Positions 51,353 through 59,495 of a stretch of DNA of 64,000 nucleotides are shown piece by piece. Location of the stretch: contig JAZRZH010000001.1 of NCBI GenBank assembly GCA_045601245.1, forward strand, positions 107,677 to 171,676, written 5' to 3'. Both the position numbers and the translations under genes were made by a program. Each line of letters starts with the position of its first letter. The stretch's first letter is position 1. The DNA is from Cacconaster sp045601245 (GTDB lineage Bacteria; Bacteroidota; Bacteroidia; Bacteroidales; UBA932). The notes beneath the pieces are model-generated. The model saw only the letters and a program-made list of their open reading frames with translations, did not search any database and was not told the origin of the DNA.

Positions 51353-51360
51353 CAAATATA
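51353..51360 (-). promoter_or_regulatory. Predicted -7 box for the alarmone/partner-switch operon, leaderless
   Basis: TATATTTG on the minus strand ends 4 nt before the ATG at 51348, so the transcript should begin at or next to the start codon. No other TAnnTTTG was noticed in the short gaps of the seven-gene run. Confidence 0.55.
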
Positions 51361-51378
51361 TATTTTTTTCGTCAAATA

Positions 51379-51408
51379 TTGGAATAATAAGATTTATGTC
51401 TAAATTTG
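51379..51408 (+). promoter_or_regulatory. Predicted promoter for the SPFH gene
   Basis: TTG (51379-51381), 19 nt spacer, TAAATTTG (51401-51408). The transcript would start near 51412, before both possible ATGs (51419 and 51446). Confidence 0.6.
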
Positions 51409-51445
51409 TGATATCAAAATGATATTAAAATTAATTTTCAGGAAT

Positions 51446-52384
51446 ATGGAAAACAATAAGGAATTTGCCTATAAGGGCGTGGTTGTCAATGGTTTTATAG
51501 CATTGTTCATTGCGATAATTCTCATAGCTTCGGCTATTTTCTGCTTTGTGATGGCCGAGAAGGACGGAGCGGTCGCTGCAGTGGCGGGCATCGTGCTTTT
51601 GCTGCTTTTCGCCCTGACGGTAAACGGTTTCGTCAAGCTTGAGCCGAATGAGGCCAAGGTCCTCGTGTTCTTCGGCAAATACATCGGTACGTTCTCGCGC
51701 ACAGGCTTTTACTGGGTCAATCCTCTGGCCGGCAAGAAGAGTGTCAGTCTCCGCGCGCGCAACCTCAACCCGGAGCCGATCAAGGTCAACGACAAGGCCG
51801 GCAACCCGATTCTCATCGGTATGGTGCTCGTCTGGAAGCTCGAGGATACCTACAAGGCTCTCTTTGAGATTGACAGCCAGTCATTCGTCTCCTCGGGTTC
51901 CACCAAGGGCAGCGTCACCAGGATGCTCTCCAACGCATTCGAGAATTTCGTTTCGGTCCAGAGCGATGCGGCTCTCCGTCAGGTGGCCGGCTGTTATGCA
52001 TACGACAATGCTTCGGTTGATGACGAACTGACCCTCCGCAGCAATGCCGACGAGATCAACGAGCAGCTGGTCGCTACGCTCAACGACCGCCTCGCGATGG
52101 CCGGCATCCGCGTGATCGAGGCCCGCATCAATTATCTCGCATACGCACCTGAAATCGCTGCGGTGATGCTGCGCCGCCAGCAGGCCGACGCCATCATTTC
52201 CGCAAGGGAGAAGATAGTCGAAGGTGCGGTAAGTATGGTGAAGATAGCCCTTGACAAACTCAAGGATGACGAGGTGGTCAATCTTGACGAGGAGCGCAAG
52301 GCCGCTATGGTCAGCAATCTTCTCGTAGTGCTCTGCGGCGATGAGCCCGCACAGCCTGTGGTAAATTCCGGTTCCCTCTATTAA
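51446..52384 (+). CDS. SPFH/Band 7-domain membrane protein
   Basis: A 312-residue protein from the ATG at 51446: two adjacent hydrophobic segments (about 13-60), then the SPFH domain (LEPNEAKVLVFFGKYIGTFS, VSLRARNLNPEPIKVNDKAG) and a helical tail (MLRRQQADAIISAREKIVEG). It is similar to stomatin/flotillin-like proteins that organise membrane microdomains or regulate membrane proteases. The upstream ATG at 51419 is also in frame. The next gene, a small Arc-like protein, overlaps by one base, a pairing I recall from other Bacteroidales. Confidence 0.9.
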   Translation: MENNKEFAYKGVVVNGFIALFIAIILIASAIFCFVMAEKDGAVAAVAGIVLLLLFALTVNGFVKLEPNEAKVLVFFGKYIGTFSRTGFYWVNPLAGKKSVSLRARNLNPEPIKVNDKAGNPILIGMVLVWKLEDTYKALFEIDSQSFVSSGSTKGSVTRMLSNAFENFVSVQSDAALRQVAGCYAYDNASVDDELTLRSNADEINEQLVATLNDRLAMAGIRVIEARINYLAYAPEIAAVMLRRQQADAIISAREKIVEGAVSMVKIALDKLKDDEVVNLDEERKAAMVSNLLVVLCGDEPAQPVVNSGSLY

Positions 52385-52551
52385 TGGCCAGAGAAAAGGA
52401 AAATACAAAGAGTTTTGTCCTCCGTATCGATGCCGATACGATGGAGGCGCTGGAGCATTGGGCTGCGGACGAGTTCCGCAGCACCAACGGTCAGCTGCAA
52501 TGGATTATCAACGAGGCGCTGCGCAAGAGCGGCCGTCTCAAGAAGAAATGA
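52384..52551 (+). CDS. Arc-like ribbon-helix-helix protein
   Basis: A 55-residue protein: KSFVLRIDADTMEALEHWAA, a beta strand followed by two helices (STNGQLQWIINEALRKSG) and a lysine tail. It fits the Arc/MetJ ribbon-helix-helix fold. The start shares one base with the SPFH stop (TAATG), so the two are translated together. It may autoregulate the pair. Confidence 0.85.
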   Translation: MAREKENTKSFVLRIDADTMEALEHWAADEFRSTNGQLQWIINEALRKSGRLKKK

Positions 52552-52566
52552 ACTTGACACTCTAAG

Positions 52567-53460
52567 ATGAAAAAGGCAATACGTTTCGCATTGGCCGTGT
52601 GCCTATGCTCCTGGGCGGCGTTCGGTATCTTCTATGCCGCCTGCGGCTTTGACGTCAGCGACAAAAAGGTGGCGCTGCTTATTTTTGAGACGTTCTATAT
52701 GTTTATGCCGATGCTGGTGGCCTGCGGGCTGCAGCTTATTGACAAAGAGCCGTTCCGCAGCACTGGGCTGCTCGATTTCAGGATAAACAGGAAATGGCTG
52801 TACGCGGTCCTGCTTCCGCCCGGTCTGCTCGCGTTGACGGTTCTGATATCGGGACTGTTCCCGGGGGTCACTCTCCGGTACAGTGCGGATCAGCTGATTT
52901 CGATGCAGTCATTGTCCGAGGAAGCGGCGGCGCAGGTCCGCGAACAGATGGATGCGATGCCGGGGTGGGTGATGATTGTCTCCACCATTTTCAGCGGAAT
53001 CGTTGCCGGATGCACCGTCAATGCCCTTTTCGCCTTCGGCGAGGAGTACGGCTGGCGTAATTATATGGTCAGTGCCCTGCGCGGCGTGAAGTTCTGGAAG
53101 GCTGCGCTGATCATCGGTTTCGTCTGGGGCATCTGGCACGCACCTCTTATTCTGCTCGGTCACAATTATCCGCAGCATCCGGTGGCGGGGGTTCCTATGA
53201 TGTGCGTCTTCTGCGTTCTTCTGGGCATACTGGAACTGTATCTTGTCCTTCGCACCCGTTCGGTTATCCCTGCGGCAATGATGCACGGCACTTTGAATGC
53301 CATATTCGGCGCGACACTTTATCTGATACAGGGCGGCAATGACCTGACCACCGGCCCCGCCGGCCTCGCCGGATTCATCGCGATGTCAGCTGCCATCGCC
53401 GCAATATACATTTATGACCATCGCCACGATAAAATAATGAGTTCTGAAATACAACTATGA
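52567..53460 (+). CDS. CPBP-family intramembrane glutamic endopeptidase
   Basis: A 297-residue protein with about eight membrane helices and the CPBP (Abi/CAAX) motifs EEYGWRNYM (catalytic Glu pair and Arg), FVWGIWHAPL and MHGTLNAIFG. Roles of bacterial members range from bacteriocin self-immunity to protein maturation; nothing nearby fixes the role here. It is 15 nt after the Arc-like gene and overlaps the next gene by 4 nt. Confidence 0.92.
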   Translation: MKKAIRFALAVCLCSWAAFGIFYAACGFDVSDKKVALLIFETFYMFMPMLVACGLQLIDKEPFRSTGLLDFRINRKWLYAVLLPPGLLALTVLISGLFPGVTLRYSADQLISMQSLSEEAAAQVREQMDAMPGWVMIVSTIFSGIVAGCTVNALFAFGEEYGWRNYMVSALRGVKFWKAALIIGFVWGIWHAPLILLGHNYPQHPVAGVPMMCVFCVLLGILELYLVLRTRSVIPAAMMHGTLNAIFGATLYLIQGGNDLTTGPAGLAGFIAMSAAIAAIYIYDHRHDKIMSSEIQL

Positions 53461-54683
53461 AAACTAACCGTTCCCTGTCAATCGCAGCGCTCATCGCAGC
53501 TGCATTCGTTCTCTTCCCGACGCACGGCAGCGCCTGCACTTCCGTAATAGTTTCCGGAAAATACACTGCATCCGGCAAATCTATGCTCCTGAAAGTCAGG
53601 GATAACGACCTGAAGAACGCCAATACGACATTCCAGTTCTTCGAGGGTGAGAAGTACGTATTCCTCGGCAATGTCTCAGATGCCACAAAGCCTCACCAGC
53701 GTATCCGCAGCACGGTAGGCGGATACAACTCGGCCGGTCTCTGCATGGCCAGCCTCACGGCTCACGGATTCCCGCTGGATACCGCAAAGAAGAAATTCTC
53801 CGGCGGAAATGTGATCTATGAGGCGCTCGGCTCCTGCGCGAACCTTAAGGAGTTCGAGGCGTATGTCGAACGGAAACTGAAAGAACACGTCATAATCACG
53901 AATATCGGCGCCATTGATGCGGAGGGTGGAGCGGCATATTACGAGTTCGGCGGCCATACCTACACCAAATATGACGTCAACGATCCTGAATCCGCTCCGG
54001 AAGGCTATCGTGCCATCACCAATTTCTGCTTCTCGGGTGACACCACCAAAGGCGGCGGACTCGAAAGATATGACTCGGCAATCGAGGGCCTTGCGTCATT
54101 GAAGAAGAACAGGGACGGCAAGTACGACATTGATCATACGGATATCTTCGACAATGTCGTGCGCTCTTTCCGCCATCACCGCAAGGGCATCTCGGGCCTG
54201 GATGACCTGAAGGACAGTGAGTATTATCCTTTCGCCGGCTTCATAACCCGCTACACCACCAACTGCGCTTATGTCTTCGAAGGCGTGAAGCCGGGAGACG
54301 ATCCGAAGTTCACCGTGCTCTGGGCAAATATCGGCAATCCCTGCTGCGCTCCGTCCATACCGCTGGTCCTTGGAGAGGAGAATATCCTTCCGGAGTGTAT
54401 CTGGGCCGGGGACCGCGTCCCGTCCGCAGTATGTCAGCGTGCTGGTCACATCCGTGCAAAATATATCTTCGACAAGGACAAGATGATGAACGTCCCGAAC
54501 ATCAAAGCCCTCGTAAAGGCGATGCTCAGGATTGAAAAGCCTGTCCGCAAGAAGTTTAACTCACTCCACGATGTGTGGGCTGCCGGCCGCATATCCGATG
54601 AAGAGTTTTATTCTTCATATCGCAGTGCAGGAAAAGGCTGGTGGGCCCGTTATTTGAAGGAAACAAAGGATTGGGCGGAATAG
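53457..54683 (+). CDS. Exported N-terminal-nucleophile hydrolase (C45/C69-like)
   Basis: A 408-residue protein. Its signal peptide (1-26) ends immediately before C27 (GSA/CTSVIVSGKY), so cleavage would expose the catalytic N-terminal cysteine. The mature part has the typical KVRDND segment, NSAGLCMASLT and TNIGAIDAEGGAAYYEFGG. This matches Ntn hydrolases of the acyl-CoA:6-APA acyltransferase/linear amide C-N hydrolase or C69 dipeptidase group. The substrate is unknown (peptide, amide or bile-salt-like). It is coupled to the CPBP gene by ATGA. Confidence 0.85.
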   Translation: MKTNRSLSIAALIAAAFVLFPTHGSACTSVIVSGKYTASGKSMLLKVRDNDLKNANTTFQFFEGEKYVFLGNVSDATKPHQRIRSTVGGYNSAGLCMASLTAHGFPLDTAKKKFSGGNVIYEALGSCANLKEFEAYVERKLKEHVIITNIGAIDAEGGAAYYEFGGHTYTKYDVNDPESAPEGYRAITNFCFSGDTTKGGGLERYDSAIEGLASLKKNRDGKYDIDHTDIFDNVVRSFRHHRKGISGLDDLKDSEYYPFAGFITRYTTNCAYVFEGVKPGDDPKFTVLWANIGNPCCAPSIPLVLGEENILPECIWAGDRVPSAVCQRAGHIRAKYIFDKDKMMNVPNIKALVKAMLRIEKPVRKKFNSLHDVWAAGRISDEEFYSSYRSAGKGWWARYLKETKDWAE

Positions 54684-54702
54684 TGCAGAATTGCTATCTT
54701 TG
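54671..54702 (+). promoter_or_regulatory. Predicted promoter for the PagL-like gene
   Basis: TTG (54671-54673), 21 nt spacer and TATCTTTG (54695-54702). The start ATG at 54727 lies 24 nt after the box. Confidence 0.6.
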
Positions 54703-54726
54703 CCGCCCTTTTCATTAAAAATTGTT

Positions 54727-55833
54727 ATGAACAGGCAACGGCTTATAGTAATCTTATTATTTACATTCATTGCATCCGGTCTGCACGCCCAGCAGTATAC
54801 CGCTTCCGCACAGTACGGGAAAGGGCTGATGTTCGGCGGAGCGGGACGCGTTCTGGATGTAAAGACATTTGGAGCGGGTCTGTCCGTATCCTGGCCGGCG
54901 GTTCACGAACAGGGTCACAGAATGCCCTGGAGGATGGGCCTGATGGCCGATTTTACGCATATCCCCAACGGCATCGCAGGTGAAAGGGCCGGACTGGGCG
55001 GCTTCGTCCAGTCTCCGATTGCGCGCATCATACCATATATACCAGGGCCATCGATGCTTCCGGCGGGAGAGCTTGCTCTTGAACTGTGTACCGGATTCGG
55101 CCTGTACACCAAGCCTCTGTCATACACTCACGACGAGATCAACCACTACATCTCCACGCCTCTGAACTGTATGATCGATTTCGGTCCGGTCTATACCCAG
55201 CCGCTCTGCAATGGCGGAGCCATAGTGGCGGGATTCAAGTTCGTGCACAATTCGAACGGCTTCTTTGCAAAGCCGAATATGGGTATGAACTTCATCCAGG
55301 GCGAGTTAGGATGGCAATTCGACCCCAAGGTGAGAAAGGGGAGGGAGAGCCGGACGCTCAGTTTCTCGGAAAAATATGACGCCCGCACGTCATTCTTCCT
55401 GATGGCCGCCCCGGGCTTCAACGTACCTCGCTCCGTTAATGCCCATAACGGCGAACTTGCGCCCGCCTATACCATACAGACAGGATGGCGCTGCGCATAC
55501 CAGAAGTGCCGCGCAATAGAACTGTCGCTCGACTGGGCCTATAACTTCTCCGATGACTACGACTATCGTCTGGCTGGGGAGAAGACCCCGTTTCCGCTCT
55601 TTGTCGCCGTGGCGGCAAGCCACGTGACCTATTGGGGACCGCTTTCGATGCGCTTGGGAGTGGGATGTCACGTGATCGAATCCTTCGACTGCCCGCGTAT
55701 CTACGAGCGCGCCGGAGTCTATTACAACTTCTTCAGCAAGTCCGGCCGCCATCAGTTCGCCGGCATCGCCATCAAGGCCTCCTTCGTCCGCGCCGATTAC
55801 ATCGAGTGGTCCTACGGCATAGATTTGTGGTAG
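54727..55833 (+). CDS. Acyloxyacyl hydrolase / PagL-like lipid A 3-O-deacylase
   Basis: A 368-residue outer-membrane protein from the ATG at 54727, with a signal peptide (MNRQRLIVILLFTFIASGLHA). The segment VAGFKFVHNSNGFFAKPNMG carries the His-x-Ser-Asn arrangement of PagL-type deacylases (catalytic His and Ser). The flanking regions alternate as beta strands. It probably removes an acyl chain from lipid A. It is longer than PagL (about 170 residues), as is usual for Bacteroidota members. Confidence 0.82.
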   Translation: MNRQRLIVILLFTFIASGLHAQQYTASAQYGKGLMFGGAGRVLDVKTFGAGLSVSWPAVHEQGHRMPWRMGLMADFTHIPNGIAGERAGLGGFVQSPIARIIPYIPGPSMLPAGELALELCTGFGLYTKPLSYTHDEINHYISTPLNCMIDFGPVYTQPLCNGGAIVAGFKFVHNSNGFFAKPNMGMNFIQGELGWQFDPKVRKGRESRTLSFSEKYDARTSFFLMAAPGFNVPRSVNAHNGELAPAYTIQTGWRCAYQKCRAIELSLDWAYNFSDDYDYRLAGEKTPFPLFVAVAASHVTYWGPLSMRLGVGCHVIESFDCPRIYERAGVYYNFFSKSGRHQFAGIAIKASFVRADYIEWSYGIDLW

Positions 55834-55889
55834 TGCCTCGACGTATTCCGTGAATTTTGTTTAAATTTACAATTCAAACGATTCACGAT

Positions 55890-56555
55890 ATGGCAAAAGT
55901 AATGACCAGAGAAGAGCGGACGTATCACAGGATTCGCAACCTCTGCGGCTTCCTCGGTATGATACTTCCTTGGATAGCGCTCTTCTCGGCTGGTATCGCC
56001 CAGCATCCGAGCGATGAATGGTGGTGGAGCATCTCCGCCACATATTATCAAAGTCCGGCTCTCGTGGGAGTGCTGGTCCCGGCAGCAATAGTGCTGATCT
56101 GTTATGTCAGCTACGAATGGACAGACGACCTCATCACCACCCTCAGCGGTATTTTCGGTCTCGGCATCGTGCTCTTCCCGTGCAAGGTCAGCTGGCTTCC
56201 GGCCGGTACGCTCGTGGGTTTCTTCCAGATTCCGATGGAGATTTCCCACATCGTGCATTCCTGCTGCGCGGCTCTTTTCTTCCTGCTCATAGCCGCCAAC
56301 AGCCTCTTCCTCTTCACCAAGTCCGGCGAAACCCAGACGGACCGCAAGAAGATCCGCAATGTCATCTACCGTGTCTGCGGATGGGGAATGGTGGCGCTCG
56401 AGGTGGTCTTTGCCGTAATCAGGATCTGCAAAGCCCCGGGATATTGGACAATGATCCTCGAGATACTTCTCCTCAGCCTCTTCGGATTTGCGTGGCTCGT
56501 CAAGGGCGAAGCGTTCCCTTTCCTCAATGACAGGGAGGAGGATATGACAAGGTGA
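55890..56555 (+). CDS. Polytopic membrane protein of unknown function
   Basis: A 221-residue protein from the ATG at 55890, with six predicted membrane helices: about 20-35, 57-78, 83-105, 118-140, 160-180 and 185-200. It has the motifs WWWSISATYYQ and PMEISHIVHSCCAALFFLLI. I do not recognise the family; the arrangement resembles DUF998-like or frpC-like small membrane proteins. It is followed after 1 nt by the NamZ gene, so they are probably co-transcribed. Confidence 0.7.
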   Translation: MAKVMTREERTYHRIRNLCGFLGMILPWIALFSAGIAQHPSDEWWWSISATYYQSPALVGVLVPAAIVLICYVSYEWTDDLITTLSGIFGLGIVLFPCKVSWLPAGTLVGFFQIPMEISHIVHSCCAALFFLLIAANSLFLFTKSGETQTDRKKIRNVIYRVCGWGMVALEVVFAVIRICKAPGYWTMILEILLLSLFGFAWLVKGEAFPFLNDREEDMTR

Positions 56556-56556
56556 T

Positions 56557-57762
56557 ATGAAGCGTATCGCACTTACCGCCCTGCTGTGTATTGCGCTGGT
56601 TTCCTGTGGCGCTTCCGGCAGGTCTGTCGATTCGGATGACAGTGGATCAGGAAACAGGATTATGCCCGGTGCGGAGTCTGTGAATGAGTATCTGCCGCTG
56701 CTCTCGGGGAAGCGGGTAGCACTTCTTTCCAACCAGACGGGAATGATCACCGCTGACAAGCATGTTCTGGATACTTTGATATCGCTGAAAGTCAATGTGG
56801 TCGCAATCCTCTCGCCCGAGCACGGTTTCCGCGGTACGGCGGATGCCGGAGAGCGTGTGGGCAGTTCTGTCGATGAACGGACGGGCGTCCCTATAAAGTC
56901 ATTGTATGACGGCAGGGGAGGCGTTCCGTCACGGGAGACGATGGAGAGCTTCGATGTGCTGGTATTTGACCTGCAGGATGTGGGTTGCCGCTTCTACACC
57001 TACAATGTGACTATGGCGAAAATGATGGCCGCCTGTGCCTCCGCCGGCAAGAAAATGATAGTGCTCGACCGTCCCAATCCTATCGGGTTCTATGTGGATG
57101 GTCCGGTCATCGATCTTGAAAAATACCGTTCCGGAGTGGGCTGGCTGCCAGTCCCGGTCTGCCACGGGATGACGCTCGGAGAGCTTGCGATGATGATCAA
57201 TGGTGAGGGATGGCTTCCGGACGGGGCCCGATGCGACCTGACCGTCATCCGCTGCCGCAATTATTCCCACCGCTCGAAATACGTACTTCCGGTAAGGCCG
57301 TCCCCGAATCTCCCGGATATGCGCTCGATCTATCTCTATCCGTCGATGTGTTATTTTGAGGCGACACCCGTCAGCCTGGGGCGCGGCACGGACAAACCGT
57401 TCCAGATGTACGGTCATCCGGATATGAAGGGGGATTTTTCGTTCACTCCGATAAGTGTTCCCGGAGCGAAGAATCCGCCGCAGAAGGACAAACTCTGCCA
57501 CGGCGTGGATCTGCGCACTGAACCTTCTGTCGATGAAATCAATGCCGCCGGCATCAATCTTGAGTATGTTATCGACGCATACAACAATCTGGCGGTCGGA
57601 GATGCATTTTTCCGCTCTTTCTTCGAGAATCTGATCGGCCGCGGATATGTCCGCGAAATGATCGAGGCAGGCGCCACGGCTGATGAGATAAAGGCCCGAT
57701 GGACACCGGACGTCGAGGCGTTCAAAGTGCTCCGCCGCCCGTATCTGCTGTATGAGGAATAG
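56557..57762 (+). CDS. namZ: Exo-beta-N-acetylmuramidase NamZ-like lipoprotein (DUF1343)
   Basis: A 401-residue lipoprotein (lipobox LVSC, C17) of the DUF1343 family, which includes NamZ of Tannerella forsythia and Bacillus. It has RVALLSNQTGMITADKH, the ILSPEHGFRGTADAGE segment (Glu and His near the active site), FDLQDVGCRFYTY, VLDRPNPIG and SLGRGTDKPFQMYG. NamZ removes terminal MurNAc from peptidoglycan fragments, so it likely serves wall recycling or use of foreign muropeptides. Confidence 0.9.
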   Translation: MKRIALTALLCIALVSCGASGRSVDSDDSGSGNRIMPGAESVNEYLPLLSGKRVALLSNQTGMITADKHVLDTLISLKVNVVAILSPEHGFRGTADAGERVGSSVDERTGVPIKSLYDGRGGVPSRETMESFDVLVFDLQDVGCRFYTYNVTMAKMMAACASAGKKMIVLDRPNPIGFYVDGPVIDLEKYRSGVGWLPVPVCHGMTLGELAMMINGEGWLPDGARCDLTVIRCRNYSHRSKYVLPVRPSPNLPDMRSIYLYPSMCYFEATPVSLGRGTDKPFQMYGHPDMKGDFSFTPISVPGAKNPPQKDKLCHGVDLRTEPSVDEINAAGINLEYVIDAYNNLAVGDAFFRSFFENLIGRGYVREMIEAGATADEIKARWTPDVEAFKVLRRPYLLYEE

Positions 57763-57790
57763 CGGTCCGGCCGCCTCAGTACGGATGTTT

Positions 57791-57850
57791 TTAGCCTTGT
57801 GACGTGGCGGCGGCCACGAGCGCCAGCGCAAAGAAGCGGAGGACTTTCAT
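57791..57850 (-). CDS. Possible 19-residue signal-peptide-like ORF
   Basis: ATG to TAA encodes MKVLRFFALALVAAATSQG, which looks like an isolated signal peptide. It lies 5 nt downstream of the 88-residue gene on the same strand. It may be a remnant of a deleted exported protein or a small hydrophobic peptide; there is no further support. Confidence 0.25.
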   Translation of the reverse strand: MKVLRFFALALVAAATSQG

Positions 57851-57855
57851 TTTCC

Positions 57856-58122
57856 TTACATTATCATTATGTGGCCCTTGAATGCCTTGTACTCGTCCAC
57901 GTCATCCTCGGCTATCGTCTTCGGGACAAAGGAGAAGATGCATTCCTTGATGCACATCTTGCCGGCCTGCTCGACCCATTTGACCTCATAATGGTCGTTA
58001 TCCTTGTACTGGTCCCTCATCTTCCTGAACATCTTCACGAAATTGGTGTAGAGTTCGAAGTCGTTGGTGTGATAGTATGCCTTGATGCCGTTGAGAGTAT
58101 AATAAACAAGATATTTCTGCAT
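57856..58122 (-). CDS. Small hypothetical protein (88 residues)
   Basis: A charged, Tyr-rich protein (MQKYLVYYTLNGIKAYYHTN, NFVKMFRKMRDQYKDNDHYE) with a mixed alpha/beta pattern and no signal peptide. I do not recognise the family. The start is set by the -7 box at 58143-58150: an upstream ATG at 58155 would precede transcription, so the ATG at 58122 is used. It is divergent from ilvA. Confidence 0.65.
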   Translation of the reverse strand: MQKYLVYYTLNGIKAYYHTNDFELYTNFVKMFRKMRDQYKDNDHYEVKWVEQAGKMCIKECIFSFVPKTIAEDDVDEYKAFKGHIMIM

Positions 58123-58142
58123 TGCTGTTGGAATTATGAGTT

Positions 58143-58150
58143 CAAAGGTA
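58143..58150 (-). promoter_or_regulatory. Predicted -7 box for the 88-residue gene
   Basis: TACCTTTG on the minus strand, a full TAnnTTTG match 20 nt before the ATG at 58122. Confidence 0.55.
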
Positions 58151-58192
58151 CGCATTTTTTTCCTATTTTTACTGCTCTAATTTTTTGCAACT

Positions 58193-59401
58193 ATGCGCGA
58201 ACTCACACTCAACGAAGTCTACAAGGCATGCCACGTGCTCAAGTCCATGATCAAGCCGACGGCGCTGATAAAAGCCCCAGCGGTCAACCCCGATTCAGAT
58301 GTATACATCAAGCCTGAGAATCTTCAGATTACCGGCTCATTCAAGGTAAGGGGTGCAAGTTATATGATTTCCCAGCTTACTGAAGAGGAGAAAGCGCATG
58401 GCGTCATTGCTTCGAGCGCGGGAAACCACGCTCAGGGAGTCGCATTCGCCGCAACTTCCTGCGGCATCAAGTCCATCATCTGTCTGCCCGCAGGTGCACC
58501 TATATCCAAGGTGGAGGCGACCCGCAATCTCGGCGCTGAGATTTGCCTCGTGCCGGGCGTATATGACGATGCATACAACAAGGCAATCCAGTTGAAGGAT
58601 GAACTCAATATGACATTCGTACATCCGTTCAATGATCCGCTGGTCATCGCAGGACAGGGTACGATAGGCCTTGAGATCCTTAATGATATGCCTGATGTCG
58701 AGGCGATTATCGTCCCGGTGGGCGGCGGCGGGCTGCTGAGCGGCATCGCATACGCAGTCAAGCAGCTGAATCCTTCCGTCAAGGTGTACGGAGTTCAGGC
58801 TGCCGGTGCTCCGAGTATGGTCAGAAGCCTCGATGAAGGCAAACTCCTCTGTCTCGACAGCGTTTCCACCATTGCCGACGGCATTTCTGTCAAGAAGCCG
58901 GGCGATCTGACATACGAACTTTGCGCAAAATATGCCGACGGGGTCATCACTGTATCAGATGACGAGATATGCTCCGCAATCCTTCTGCTCCTCGAGAAGC
59001 ACAAACTCATTGCGGAGGGCGCCGGAGCCATTTCGGTAGCTGCCGCAATGTCCGGGAAACTCCCGATCAACGGCAAGAAGACAGTCTGTGTGGTCAGCGG
59101 CGGTAATGTCGACGTGACATTCCTCAACCGTATCATCAACCGCGGTCTCCAGCGTGGCGGTCGTCAGTGTACGTTGACCGTCGAACTGATGGACAGCCCG
59201 GGCCAGATGGTGATCGTGAGTCAGATCATCGCCAATGAGGGCGCCAACGTGACAAGCGTGATGCACGAGAGGACCAATCCTGAAATCTCCGTCAACGCCT
59301 GCACGTTGAGGATGACGATGGAGACCCGCAATGCGGAGCATATCCGCACCATCATCGACAAGCTCAAGGGGAACGGGTTCAGGATTCTGTCAGTGAACTA
59401 G
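58193..59401 (+). CDS. ilvA: Threonine ammonia-lyase (threonine dehydratase)
   Basis: A PLP enzyme that deaminates threonine to 2-oxobutyrate, the first step to isoleucine. The 402-residue protein has the PLP lysine K51 in GSFKVRGAS, SSAGNHAQGVAF, the phosphate loop VPVGGGGLLSG and a single C-terminal ACT-like domain (about 330-402, LTVELMDSPGQMVIVSQIIA). The one-ACT form fits the catabolic/short biosynthetic type, so feedback control by isoleucine is uncertain. A good terminator follows. Confidence 0.95.
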   Translation: MRELTLNEVYKACHVLKSMIKPTALIKAPAVNPDSDVYIKPENLQITGSFKVRGASYMISQLTEEEKAHGVIASSAGNHAQGVAFAATSCGIKSIICLPAGAPISKVEATRNLGAEICLVPGVYDDAYNKAIQLKDELNMTFVHPFNDPLVIAGQGTIGLEILNDMPDVEAIIVPVGGGGLLSGIAYAVKQLNPSVKVYGVQAAGAPSMVRSLDEGKLLCLDSVSTIADGISVKKPGDLTYELCAKYADGVITVSDDEICSAILLLLEKHKLIAEGAGAISVAAAMSGKLPINGKKTVCVVSGGNVDVTFLNRIINRGLQRGGRQCTLTVELMDSPGQMVIVSQIIANEGANVTSVMHERTNPEISVNACTLRMTMETRNAEHIRTIIDKLKGNGFRILSVN

Positions 59402-59413
59402 CAAGCCTCTGTC

Positions 59414-59449
59414 TCTCCTAAAAGTCAATATTCTTTCAGGAGATTTTTT
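59414..59449 (+). terminator. Intrinsic terminator after ilvA
   Basis: TCTCCT (59414-59419) pairs with AGGAGA (59438-59443). After one mismatch AAAG pairs with CTTT, leaving an 8-base loop. Six T follow (59444-59449). The 94-base gap up to the next gene (convergent) holds nothing else recognisable. Confidence 0.75.
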
Positions 59450-59495
59450 AATTAAGGCCCGGTCGGCGGATGCGGACCTGGATTGGTATTGCGTA

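Noticed and set aside
55820..55827. TAGATTTG matching the -7 consensus
   Set aside because: It lies inside the last codons of the PagL-like gene with no -33 element; an eight-base motif with two free positions occurs often by chance.
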